Shown one piece after another: positions 44,167-52,397 of a stretch of 64,000 bases of DNA (positions are counted from its first letter, which is position 1; the number at the start of each line of letters is the position of its first letter). The notes under the pieces are model-generated. The model saw nothing but the letters and a program-made list of their open reading frames with translations, was not told the origin of the DNA and ran no database searches. This stretch comes from JAWVFM01 sp963843315 (GTDB lineage: Bacteria > Actinomycetota > Thermoleophilia > Solirubrobacterales > 70-9), in assembly GCA_963843315.1 (NCBI GenBank), contig CAWJJU010000002.1, positions 434,001 to 498,000 of the forward strand, given 5' to 3'. Both the position numbers and the translations under genes were made by a program.

Positions 44167-44474
44167 ACGCGTGCGGAAGGACCGCGACGAGACCCGTCGA
44201 GGCCCCCTCGCCCTCCCAGGCTCGTCCGGAATGCTCGACTCGTGCCTGACGGGTTGGCCGGCCCCCGGCGTCACGCGCTCGAAGCGGGCCTTCTTGCCCC
44301 GGTGAAACCAGATGCGCCGGGCGAGTGCCTGGGGGCCCCTGGCCTTTCCCCCCTTGTCAGCCCGCTTACCAACGACCGGAAACCAACTCGAGTCAAGGGC
44401 TTGCGCGCCCTACACTCGCCGCCGCAAAGCGATAGGCCGCGGCCAGATGCCGCGGCCGGCAGGGAGACATTCCT
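44167..44474. other. Gene-free interval
   Basis: No supported gene. TACACT (44411-44416) could be a -10 for the lipoprotein gene at 44475, and an AGGGAGA ribosome site lies at 44461-44467. Otherwise nothing recognisable. Confidence 0.4.
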
Positions 44475-45260
44475 TTGAATCTGAGGATGGGAGGGGTCGT
44501 TGCCGTGCTCGGTGCGACCACCGTGCTGGCAGCATGCGGCGGCGGCGGCAACGACACTTCGAGCTTCATCTCGCAGGCCGACGGCATTTGCCAGGATCGC
44601 GCCCAGCAGGGCGAGGCCGTGCGGACCGACGTCGGCCCTGTCCAGGACGCTCAGAGCGCGCAGGAACTCGCGACCCGGCTCATCAAGGTCGATGCCCCGT
44701 CGCTCGACCGCCTCAAGGCTCTCAATGCGCCAAGCTCGGCCAGCGACTCCTTCCAGCAATACCTGAGCCATCGCGACGACGCACTCGCGGAGCTTCGCAA
44801 GGGCGTTACGGCTGCGGGTCGGGACGACCAAGCAGCCTACGCTCAGGCCCAGGCCGCCAGCCGCAAGGCGTCGGACGAAGCCGACGCCGTGGCGGCGAAG
44901 ATGGGGCTGAAGGCGTGCGCCGAGCAGCTTTCGGCGGACCAGGAGGACGCGGTCCGGGCGGTGGTGGTGCGCACCGCGACCAAGGACGATCCGGACGAGT
45001 GCACGGACGACTTCACCGAGTCCTTCGTTAAGGCTCAGTGGGGGTCCGTCAGCGCATGCAAGAAGGCGCAGACCGGCGGCGCGGCCCCGGTCGAGTCCCT
45101 GAACATCAAGGACGTCAAGGGCGTCGATGGCGCTTACGCAGAAACGACCGTTCTCGCTCACGGCGGCACCTCCGACGGCCAGACCCTGCTCGCCACGACC
45201 GTCTACGAAGGCGGGAGCTGGAAGCTCGACAGCGTCGGTCCTGCCGCGCCGTCCACCTGA
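44475..45260 (+). CDS. Lipoprotein of unknown function
   Basis: From TTG 44475 (or ATG 44487) the 261-aa protein has a signal peptide with lipobox VLAAC, so it is membrane-anchored outside the cell. A Gln/Ala/Asp-rich alpha-helical region (about 35-160) with two further Cys is followed by a smaller beta-rich C-terminal domain (AYAETTVLAHGGTSDGQTLL, YEGGSWKLDSVG) resembling the DUF4878/SnoaL-like NTF2 fold found in many lipoproteins. No enzymatic motif. Confidence 0.75.
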   Translation: MNLRMGGVVAVLGATTVLAACGGGGNDTSSFISQADGICQDRAQQGEAVRTDVGPVQDAQSAQELATRLIKVDAPSLDRLKALNAPSSASDSFQQYLSHRDDALAELRKGVTAAGRDDQAAYAQAQAASRKASDEADAVAAKMGLKACAEQLSADQEDAVRAVVVRTATKDDPDECTDDFTESFVKAQWGSVSACKKAQTGGAAPVESLNIKDVKGVDGAYAETTVLAHGGTSDGQTLLATTVYEGGSWKLDSVGPAAPST

Positions 45261-45352
45261 GCACTTGGCTGCGGAGAGCTGGGGGCGCCTAGGTTCGCGC
45301 GATACGGGCGCTCCAGGCCCGCCGTCCCGCGCACGCCCGGCGCGAAGCGGGG

Positions 45353-46237
45353 TCAGGCGCCGCTCAGCACCTGGGCCATCGGCGCGGGCTCGACGCCGAG
45401 CGACCGGACTTCGGCCGGCCCGTCCTCCGAGACCATCGGCACCTCGAGGAGCTCCGCCTCCTCCCAGGTGGCGAACACCGCTTCGCCCGCGATCCAGCGC
45501 GCGGCATTCAGCACCAGCCGCACGACGTTCAACGGGACGTGGATCACCCGCCGCTGGCGCCCGACGGCGCGGGCGATCAGGCGGGCGATCTGCTCGTAGG
45601 TGAGCGTGTCCGGCCCCGCGAGCTCGACGCGCTGCGGAAGCTCGGGCGCTCCCAGCGCCGCCAGCACGCAGCTCGCGACGTCCTGCGCCCAGATCGGCTG
45701 GTAGAGCGCCCCGCCCGAGCCCGAGATCGGCAGCAGGGGCAGAAGGCTGAGGCGGCGCATGTTCGTGACCCACGGGTCGTCGCGGTCGTAGACGATCGAC
45801 GGAGCGAAGACCGACGTGGCGAGCGGGGAAGCCTCGACCCCGGCCTCGGCCAGCGACTTGGCGCGGAAGAAGCGAGTGCGCTGAAACGGCGTGGCGCCCA
45901 TGGCCGAGAAGAACACCAGCCGGTCGACGCCAGCCGACTCGGCTCCCGCGATCACGCGCGAGGTCCCAAGGGCGTTCACTTCCTCCACCGAGCCGCCGGC
46001 CTCGTCGCGAATCGAGGCCGCGAGGTGGATCACCGTGTCGACGCCCCGGAAGGCCTGGCGGCGAAGGCGCACGTCGGCGAGGCCGCCCAGATCGCCCAGT
46101 GCGAGCTGCACGTCGGCGCGCATGCGGCCGAGCTTGCGCGGGTCGCGCACCAGAACCCGGACCTGCTCCCCGGTCTCGAGCAGGCGGGGCAGGAGGGCCT
46201 TGCCGATCGTCCCGGACGCCCCGGTCAGCAGGATCAC
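45353..46237 (-). CDS. NAD(P)-binding epimerase/NmrA-like protein (atypical SDR)
   Basis: The 294-aa protein has the atypical-SDR nucleotide site LLTGASGTIGKALLPRLLET, VLVRDPRKL, VIHLAASIRDEAGG and the complex-I-NDUFA9-like pattern (QPIWAQDVASCVLAALGAPE, GPDTLTYEQIARLIARAVGR). Such proteins often bind quinone or act as assembly factors; the role is unknown. GTG 46237 follows GATACT (46247-46252) by 9 nt. Confidence 0.85.
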   Translation of the reverse strand: MILLTGASGTIGKALLPRLLETGEQVRVLVRDPRKLGRMRADVQLALGDLGGLADVRLRRQAFRGVDTVIHLAASIRDEAGGSVEEVNALGTSRVIAGAESAGVDRLVFFSAMGATPFQRTRFFRAKSLAEAGVEASPLATSVFAPSIVYDRDDPWVTNMRRLSLLPLLPISGSGGALYQPIWAQDVASCVLAALGAPELPQRVELAGPDTLTYEQIARLIARAVGRQRRVIHVPLNVVRLVLNAARWIAGEAVFATWEEAELLEVPMVSEDGPAEVRSLGVEPAPMAQVLSGA

Positions 46238-46350
46238 GCCCTGCAGAGTATCCGCCTAGAATGTGCGCCCAGCCCGCGCGGCATTGCCGGCGGGCGTTGA
46301 TTTCGAGACAGAAGTTTCCGAGCGCCAGATATGACGGAAGGGAGCCCGAC

Positions 46351-46632
46351 TTGGCTTACGTGATCGCCGAGCCGTGCATCGGCCAGAAGGACAACTCGTG
46401 CGTCGAGGTCTGCCCGGTGGACTGCATCCACCCGACCCCCGATGAGCCCGACTACGAGTCCGTCGAGCAGCTCTACATCGATCCCGACGAGTGCATCGAC
46501 TGCGATGCCTGCGTCGAGGCCTGCCCCGTTGACGCGTGCTTCGCCGAGGACCAGCTCCCCGAGGAGTGGTCGAAGTACTCGCAGGTGAACGTCCAGTACT
46601 ACTCGAGCCAAGTAGCGGGCGTGTGCACATGA
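46351..46632 (+). CDS. fdxA: 7Fe ferredoxin
   Basis: A 93-aa ferredoxin with two clusters: CIGQKDNSCVEVCPVDCIH (3Fe-4S/4Fe-4S spacing of the seven-iron type) and CIDCDACVEACPVDAC. It is a small electron carrier in the cytoplasm. TTG 46351 is set by a GGAAGGGAG ribosome site at 46337-46345 and the conserved start MAYVIAEPC. Its stop overlaps by 4 nt (ATGA) the start of a secreted-protein gene, an odd partner for a ferredoxin. Confidence 0.95.
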   Translation: MAYVIAEPCIGQKDNSCVEVCPVDCIHPTPDEPDYESVEQLYIDPDECIDCDACVEACPVDACFAEDQLPEEWSKYSQVNVQYYSSQVAGVCT

Positions 46633-47531
46633 CGGGCAGGCGGTTCAGCGTGATCGTCGTGGTCGCGGCTGCGGTAGTGGCAGCGGGCATGGCCGCCGTG
46701 GCGCTCGCGCACGGTGTTCCCGGCAACGTCGCCAATTCGGCGACGGTTCGCGCCTTCCACCCGGGTACCGACCTGACCTACCCGACCAAGACGGCCAAGG
46801 TCGCCTGCCCGTCGGGCTTCAGCCCCCGAAACGCCGGCTGGGCCGGCGATGTCGATCCCGACTTCTTCGCCGGCAACGCCGAGGTGCTTCCGCAGGCCAT
46901 GCGCTACAAGGGCGGGACCTGGAAGGTGCAGGGGTCGAACGAGGGCGAGAGCTCCGGGCAGATCGCCGCCATCCAGCTCTGCTCCGCCAAGAGGGCGCTT
47001 GAGATGCGCGCGGTGAAGAAGACGAAGAAGCTGAAGCCGGGCACGAAAACCACCGTGACAGCGACCTGTCCGAAGGGCACGGAGGTCCTGGGCGGTGGGT
47101 TCGACTCCGGCACGGCGGCCACGATGAAGCCCAGCTCGTTCGTCTACGGCACGAAGCGCACCTCCAACCGCCGGTGGAGGGTCTACACGGAGTTCCCGAG
47201 CCCCGCCAAGGCGTGGTTGCAGAAGGGCAACCCGCGTGGCACCGTGTCCTCGATCGCCTACTGCGGAAGGGGCCCGCAGATCTCGGTCGCGTCGCATGCC
47301 GCCACGGTTCAGTACGGCCAGACGAACTTCGCAAACGCAACCTGCCCGCCCGGGACGAGCGTCCTGTTCGGCGCGGCGAAGGGCTCTCTCGACTTCGCCA
47401 ATCTCACGGGGGTGTTCCCGGATGCCAGCGCTGCCTCGAGCGCCCACGCCTGGTCGGCGGAGGGCGTGAACTTCGCCTTCGGTCCCAAGGGGACGCCCTC
47501 GAAGATCACCGCCTACGCCTACTGCGCTTAG
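46629..47531 (+). CDS. Secreted protein with three CPxG...AYC repeats (copy 1)
   Basis: The protein (300 aa) has a signal peptide (FSVIVVVAAAVVAAGMAAVA) and three tandem units, each opening with ACP/TCP-x-G and closing with a Cys near an IAYC/AYAYC motif: VACPSGFSPRN...IQLC; TATCPKGTEVLGGGF...IAYC; NATCPPGTSVLFGAA...AYAYC. Each unit has two Cys that could form one disulfide and a central W or F strand. The same unit occurs three times in the protein at 60512. No named domain is recognised. ATG 46629 overlaps the fdxA stop, so the two are translationally coupled. Confidence 0.75.
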   Translation: MTGRRFSVIVVVAAAVVAAGMAAVALAHGVPGNVANSATVRAFHPGTDLTYPTKTAKVACPSGFSPRNAGWAGDVDPDFFAGNAEVLPQAMRYKGGTWKVQGSNEGESSGQIAAIQLCSAKRALEMRAVKKTKKLKPGTKTTVTATCPKGTEVLGGGFDSGTAATMKPSSFVYGTKRTSNRRWRVYTEFPSPAKAWLQKGNPRGTVSSIAYCGRGPQISVASHAATVQYGQTNFANATCPPGTSVLFGAAKGSLDFANLTGVFPDASAASSAHAWSAEGVNFAFGPKGTPSKITAYAYCA

Positions 47532-48676
47532 CTACTGGGCCATCGGGAGCTCGGTCCCGCTGGCCGCGCCCGCGGGCACCATCTGCGGCGCCGCCTGCAT
47601 CACCGGTAGCTCCTGAGGCGTCGCGGCCACGATGCCGCGCGCGGCCGCGCGGATCGCCTGGGCGGCGGGGGAGTCCGGCTTCTCCAGGACCAACGGCGAG
47701 CCCGAGTCGGCGTGCTCGCGCAGCTCCTCGTTCAGCGGCACCTTGCCGAGCAGCGGGACGCCGAGCGAGTCGGCGAGCTGCTGCCCGCCGCCCTCGCCGA
47801 AGATCGTGAAGCGCTGGCCGTCGGGCGTGGTGAAGCCCGACATGTTCTCGATCACGCCCAGCACCTCGAGGTCGACCTTGGCCGCCATCTCGGCGGCGCG
47901 CGCGGCCACCGTTTGCGCGGCGGGCTGCGGCGTGGTGACGATGAGCATCTTGGCCTGAGGAAGCAGCTGGGCGAGGGTCATCGAGACGTCGCCGGTGCCG
48001 GGGGGCAGGTCGAGGAGCAGATAGTCGAGCTCGCCCCAGTCGACGTCCTCGAGGAACTGCTGGATGGCCTTGTGGAGCATCGGCCCGCGCCAGACCACCG
48101 CGGCGTTCTCCTCGACGAAGAAGCCGATCGAGATCACCTTCACGCCGGCCGGGCCGTCGAGGGGAATGATCTTGCGCTCGGCGTTGACGTCGGGGCGGCC
48201 GCCCAGGCCGAGCATGCGCGGGATCGAGTAGCCGTACACGTCGGCGTCGAGCGCGCCGGAGCGCTGGCCGTCGGCCGCGAGCGCGGCGGCCAGGTTCGCG
48301 GTCATCGTCGACTTGCCGACGCCGCCCTTGCCGGACGCCACGCAGATGACGTTCTTGACCTGCGCGAGAGCTCCCTGGGGCAGGCGGCCCCGCCGAGCGC
48401 CTGCTGAAGACCCTGCTTCTCGTCGTCGGAGAGGACGTCGAAGCCGACGCCGACGCGGGTGACGCCCTCGAGAGCGCCGACGTTCTGGGTCACTGCCTGC
48501 TGGAAGCTGTTGCGGATGGGGCAGCCGGCCGTGGTCAGTGAAACCACGACGTCGACGCCGCCGTCATCGCCGATGTCGATGGACCGCACCATGCCCAGCT
48601 CGACGATCGACCGCCGCAGCTCGGGGTCGATCACCGCCCGGAGGGCATCGGTCACCTGTTCGGAAGTCGGAACCAT
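47532..48676 (-). CDS. apbC: Mrp/ApbC (NBP35-family) Fe-S carrier ATPase with N-terminal MIP18 domain, one frameshift
   Basis: The N-terminal DUF59/MIP18 domain (MVPTSEQVTDALRAVIDPEL, LTTAGCPIRNSF) and the deviant Walker A ATPase (ASGKGGVGKSTMTANLAAAL, LDADVYG, LLDLPPGTGDVSM) are in different frames. One G is missing from a G run at about 48388; restoring it gives ALGGGRLPQGALAQVKNVIC and one protein of about 381 aa. The usual CxxC of Mrp that binds the cluster is not obvious here. It delivers Fe-S clusters to apoproteins, fitting the nearby ferredoxin. Confidence 0.88.
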
Positions 48677-48684
48677 CACTCGCA

Positions 48685-48704
48685 ATTCTCGCAGTTCCGA
48701 GAAT
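48685..48704. promoter_or_regulatory. Inverted repeat between mrp and degV
   Basis: ATTCTCG-CAGTTC-CGAGAAT is a perfect 7-bp dyad only 9 nt upstream of the mrp start and 44 nt upstream of degV. Its position and low GC suggest an operator or RNA hairpin; no regulator can be named. Confidence 0.45.
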
Positions 48705-48747
48705 CGCCGCTCCACCCGCCGGCCCCGTTGCGCATAGATTTGCCTGC

Positions 48748-49626
48748 GTGAGCACCGAGACGCACCCAGATTCATCCGGATCGGTCGCGGTCGTGACCGA
48801 CACGACGTGCTGTCTGCCGCCGGATCTGGTGGAGCGCTGGGACATCCGCGAGGTCAGCCTCTACGTGGGCTGGGAGGGCGACCTGCGCCGCGAGGACAGC
48901 TACGAGGATCTCGACGCCTTCTACGCCCGCATGAACGAGTCGGCGGACCTGCCGACCACTTCCCAGCCCTCGGTCGGGGACTTCCTTGCCTGCTACGAGC
49001 CGCTGGCAAGCGCGGGCCGCGACATCGTGTCCATCCACATGGCGAGCGGCCTCTCGGGCACCCACGAGAGCGCCGTCGAAGCAGCGCGCATCATCGCCGC
49101 CGACGGCCACCCGGGGCACGTCGAGGTCATCGACAGCTGCACCGGCGCGGGCGGCCTGGGCTGCATGGTCGTGAGCGCGGCGCGCGCCGTCGAGCAGGGG
49201 CGAGGGTGGGAGGACGCCGCCGCCGCGGCCCGCGACGCCCGCGAGCGACTGGAGATGTGGTTCTGCCTCGACAGCCTCGAGAACCTGCGCCGGGGCGGGC
49301 GCATCGGCGCCGCCCGCGCGGTGGTGGGCACCGCGCTGAAGATCAAGCCGATCCTCACCTTCGGAACCGAGATCGCCCCGGTCGGACGCGTCCGGACCCA
49401 CGCGCGGGCCATGGAGCGGATGGAGGAGTACCTGCGGGAGCTGCACGAGCGCGGCGCCACCGACTGGATCGTGCAGCACCTGCAGTCGATGGCCGACGCC
49501 GAGCGCCTCGTGGCCGAGGGAGAGAGGGTCTTCGGGGCCGGCCCCCTGTTCTGCACCGAGGTTGGCCCGGTTCTGGGCGCGCACCTCGGCCCCGGGGTCC
49601 TGGTGGGCGGGCTCGTCGCAGGCTGA
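48748..49626 (+). CDS. DegV-family fatty-acid-binding protein
   Basis: The 292-aa protein has the DegV pattern: VAVVTDTTCCLPPDLVERWD, LYVGWEG, the lipid-contacting TTSQPSVGDFL, HMASGLSGTHESAVEAARII and a C-terminal domain with LRRGGRIGAARAVVGTALKI and GAHLGPGVLVGG. DegV/FakB proteins bind fatty acids for phosphorylation by FakA. GTG 48748 follows TAGATT (48735-48740) by 7 nt. A shared hairpin terminator follows. Confidence 0.92.
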   Translation: MSTETHPDSSGSVAVVTDTTCCLPPDLVERWDIREVSLYVGWEGDLRREDSYEDLDAFYARMNESADLPTTSQPSVGDFLACYEPLASAGRDIVSIHMASGLSGTHESAVEAARIIAADGHPGHVEVIDSCTGAGGLGCMVVSAARAVEQGRGWEDAAAAARDARERLEMWFCLDSLENLRRGGRIGAARAVVGTALKIKPILTFGTEIAPVGRVRTHARAMERMEEYLRELHERGATDWIVQHLQSMADAERLVAEGERVFGAGPLFCTEVGPVLGAHLGPGVLVGGLVAG

Positions 49627-49634
49627 CCCGTCTC

Positions 49635-49671
49635 GAAAAAGACCAACGGGCCCATCATGGGCCCGCTGGTC
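49635..49671 (-). terminator. Rho-independent terminator for leftward transcript
   Basis: On the minus strand GACCAGCGGGCCCATGATGGGCCCGTTGGTC-type stem (49641-49671, near-perfect 14-bp arms) is followed directly by TTTTT. It ends the basic-protein gene at 49773 and may also stop degV transcription from the other side. Confidence 0.85.
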
Positions 49672-49772
49672 GGGAGGAGAGGTTGCTGTTTCTGCTCGCG
49701 CGGTTATGTACTGCGAGCAGACTTCTCCGGCGTGCCGCCAACCTCAAAGCGCGGCGGCCGGGCTAAGGATGC

Positions 49773-50249
49773 TCAGCCGAGCGAGGAGACCCGCTCCTGC
49801 ACGGTTGTCTGCGCCTTCTTGATGCCGTCCTCGACCTGAGTGCGGCCGTCGCGGATGCGCTTCTCGGCCTCGGTGCGGTTCCGCTTGATGGCGGTCTCGA
49901 CCGAGCGGCGACGCTGCTTGAGGTCGCGCTCGAAGCGGTTCCGCGTGGTGCGGACGCGCTGCGTGGCACGGCGACGGGCGCTGGCGCCACGACGCTCGAT
50001 CCGGTTGAGCTCCCGGGTGGCCTGCGTGCGGTAGCTCTTCAGCTCGCGCTCGGCGGCCTTGCGGGAGGTCCACGGCTCGACGATCTCGGAGACGCGGTCG
50101 ACGACGCTCAGAACGGCGCCCACGGGGACGTCCACACCGCGCTCGGCGGTCTCGCGGACGGAGGCGACGCGGCTGTCCGGCTGCGTGGCGGTCGACTGGG
50201 TCCTGGTCTTGGTGGAAGTTGTGTTGTTGGTTTTGCTTGTGGCGGTCAT
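49773..50249 (-). CDS. Highly basic helical/coiled-coil protein
   Basis: The 158-aa protein has a Thr/Ser-rich N-terminus (TSKTNNTTSTKTRTQSTATQ), a short region VPVGAVLSVVDRVSEIVEPW, and then about 95 residues of almost pure Arg/Lys/Glu helix with a hydrophobic pattern too sparse for a tight coiled coil. It could bind DNA, polyphosphate or membranes; similar proteins include phasin-like and heparin-binding-haemagglutinin-like helical proteins. The transcript has an unusually AT-rich leader. Function unknown. Confidence 0.65.
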   Translation of the reverse strand: MTATSKTNNTTSTKTRTQSTATQPDSRVASVRETAERGVDVPVGAVLSVVDRVSEIVEPWTSRKAAERELKSYRTQATRELNRIERRGASARRRATQRVRTTRNRFERDLKQRRRSVETAIKRNRTEAEKRIRDGRTQVEDGIKKAQTTVQERVSSLG

Positions 50250-50399
50250 TGCTCAAACCCCTCTCGATTGGGTCGTTTCTTCTGTCTTCTAACTTCCTTA
50301 CTTCTAAGGATATCGAGTATATCAACCCGAACAGGTGTTTGTACCCGGGCGTTCGCCACGGGTTACAGCCACGGGGTGTCGGAAGCGCCTGGGAGGCGC
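50250..50399 (-). promoter_or_regulatory. AT-rich leftward promoter/leader of the basic-protein gene
   Basis: This interval is the most AT-rich of the window. Leftward it reads TTGATATACTCGATATCCTT with GATAT repeated, and TTAGAAG twice further down. The ribosome site GAGAGGGG precedes ATG 50249. It suggests a strong or alternative-sigma promoter with a long leader, unlike the leaderless genes. No other gene is seen. Confidence 0.5.
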
Positions 50400-51485
50400 T
50401 CAGGCGTGCGCCGGGGCGGCGACCCGGGCGACCCAGTCCGAGGGGGTTTCGAGCTCTCCGAGCGTGGGCAGCGCGGACGGCTCGGCCCAGGCCCGGTTGA
50501 GCGCCCCGATGCCGGCCTCGGCGACGACGGCATCGCAGAAGGCCTTGCCGAGCCGGTATTGCTCCATCTTGACCTCGAGCCCCAGGAGCCTGGCGATCAC
50601 CGTGCCCAGCCCGGTGCGGGACTGCCGTCGCTCCTCCAGCCGCGCGCGCAGCCGGGCGAGCTCGTCGGTGCGCGACGTCGAGGCGTGGTCCATGGCGTGC
50701 TCCGCGTAGCCCTCGATCAGGGCCATGGCCGCCTGGATTCGATCGAAGAGCCGGCCCTGCTCCGGGCCGGCGAGCATGCGCGCCGCCTCGCCGCGCAGCA
50801 GAGCCCGCACGGTGCGTCGCGGATCCGAGGTAACCAGGCGCCGGGCCAGGTCGCGCAGGGCGGCGGCGTCGACCCCGCCGGCGCCGGAGTCGATCAGCTC
50901 GCCGAGGAGCGACGAGAGGTGGTCGCCAAGCCACGGCACGCTCCCGAACTGGAGAGCATGCGTGATCTCGTGGAGGGCTACCCACTCGAGGAAAAGCTCG
51001 GGGTCGGCGCCGAGCTCGCGGCAGGTGGACTCCATGTTGACCTCGACGAGGAAGAGGCGGGGGTCGCGCCGCGACTCGCCGAGGGCGATGTCGTACTGGC
51101 CGAGCACGCGGCGGGCGGCGAACCCAACCGCGGCGCCGGCCTCGGCGGCCGCGGCGCGCCCGGCGATCGCGCGGACGATCCCGCCGAGCGGGCCCGGCAG
51201 CGAGATCCCCTCCTCGATGCGGGCCTCCAGGCGCGAGGCGATGTCGCGCAGGTTCGCGATCCCGGCGCGCGTCCATTCGGCGCGATCGATCGACTCGCCC
51301 GCCGGGATCGGCCCCGACGCGTGAAGCCCGGTGTACGCGGCGACCGCGGGCGCCGCGGCGTCGAAGGCAGAGGCGACGGCGCGCGGGCCGAACGGCCGCC
51401 CTTCGAGCTCGAGCTCGGGCCCCGTGCCGGCCATCGAGGCGGCGATGCGGTTGGCGAGGCCCCAGTCGACCAGGCCCTCGCTCAC
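50400..51485 (-). CDS. DUF2342 zinc-metalloprotease-like, F420-associated protein
   Basis: A 361-aa protein of the DUF2342/TIGR03624 family, found almost only in Actinobacteria that make coenzyme F420. The thermolysin-like HEITH motif (His172, Glu173, His176) and a downstream Glu in IEGYAEHAMD form a likely zinc site. The family is annotated as putative hydrolase or coenzyme-F420-biosynthesis-associated; activity is unproven. Start GTG 51485 overlaps the IMPase stop by 4 nt (GTGA). Confidence 0.88.
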   Translation of the reverse strand: MSEGLVDWGLANRIAASMAGTGPELELEGRPFGPRAVASAFDAAAPAVAAYTGLHASGPIPAGESIDRAEWTRAGIANLRDIASRLEARIEEGISLPGPLGGIVRAIAGRAAAAEAGAAVGFAARRVLGQYDIALGESRRDPRLFLVEVNMESTCRELGADPELFLEWVALHEITHALQFGSVPWLGDHLSSLLGELIDSGAGGVDAAALRDLARRLVTSDPRRTVRALLRGEAARMLAGPEQGRLFDRIQAAMALIEGYAEHAMDHASTSRTDELARLRARLEERRQSRTGLGTVIARLLGLEVKMEQYRLGKAFCDAVVAEAGIGALNRAWAEPSALPTLGELETPSDWVARVAAPAHA

Positions 51486-52318
51486 GCCCGGGCCTCCATG
51501 GCGTCCACGGCGGCCTGCGCCTGGGCCAGCGGCTCGAGCATCTCCTCGGAGAGGGCGGCGATCACGTGGTAGCGGACGTCCAGCCCGAGGCCGGCGGCAA
51601 GCCCGTCGCCGGGAATGGCCAGCGCTCCGCCCGCCTCGCGGACGATCAGCTGGGCCGCCGCGAGGTCGACGGAGCGGCAGGGGCGCCCGGTGAGCATCCC
51701 GTCGAAACGGCCACCGGCGACGTAACAGAGGGAGATGGCGATCGAGCCGACGCTGCGCAAGCGAAATGCCTTGCCCGACAGCGACCGCGCGGCCTCGGCG
51801 ACCCGCTCGGGCTTGGCCGACTCCATGCCGACCACCTCGAGGCCGAAGTCGGGGCCGACCGCCCGCAGCTCGGACTCGTTGACGCTGGCGCCCCCGCCGA
51901 GGACCGCGACGAACTCCTCCCGGGCGCCGAAGTCGTACACGTAGCCCAGCTCCACGTCGGCGAGCGAGTCGCCCGCGGCGATCGCGATCGACAGGGAGTG
52001 GCTCGGCAGCAGCCGGCGGGCGTTCAGCGAGCCGTCGATCGGGTCGATGATGGCCCGGCCCGCTCTGTCGCCCGACCCGATCGCGACCTCGCCGCGCTCC
52101 TCGGAAACGGCCGTGAGCGACAGCCCCTCCGCCGCCAGCACGTCGAGCTCGCCGAAGACGACGTCCTCGCAGCGGCGGTCGATGGCGAGCGAGTGGTCGC
52201 CGCCCTCCCCGACGCCCTCGTACACCGTGCGCTCGGCAATCGAGCGCGACGCGTCGAAGAGGCCCTGCTGGGCGGCGACGACACGGCGAAACGAGGCGAT
52301 CCAGCGGTCGACGCCCAA
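51482..52318 (-). CDS. Inositol monophosphatase-family protein
   Basis: The 278-aa protein carries the metal-binding motifs of the IMPase/bisphosphate nucleotidase family: Glu73/Glu74 (VSEERG), IIDPIDGSLNARR (Asp92, Asp95) and CRSVDLAAAQLIVREAGG (C-terminal Asp). SLNAR replaces the usual TxNF. The substrate could be an inositol, fructose-bis- or nucleotide phosphate. The first recognisable start is TTG 52318; the 65 bases upstream contain ATG 52383 in another frame, so the true N-terminus is uncertain. Operon with the DUF2342 gene. Confidence 0.8.
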   Translation of the reverse strand: MGVDRWIASFRRVVAAQQGLFDASRSIAERTVYEGVGEGGDHSLAIDRRCEDVVFGELDVLAAEGLSLTAVSEERGEVAIGSGDRAGRAIIDPIDGSLNARRLLPSHSLSIAIAAGDSLADVELGYVYDFGAREEFVAVLGGGASVNESELRAVGPDFGLEVVGMESAKPERVAEAARSLSGKAFRLRSVGSIAISLCYVAGGRFDGMLTGRPCRSVDLAAAQLIVREAGGALAIPGDGLAAGLGLDVRYHVIAALSEEMLEPLAQAQAAVDAMEARA

Positions 52319-52397
52319 CCCCAGGACGGTTCGCGCGCCGGCGCCGGCTGTCGGATGCGAAGCGATCGATGGAGGCTACTCATCTAGGTTTAGGTGG

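Noticed and set aside
44242..44478. Short open frame before the lipoprotein gene
   Set aside because: No start signals and a biased composition; it is probably non-coding.
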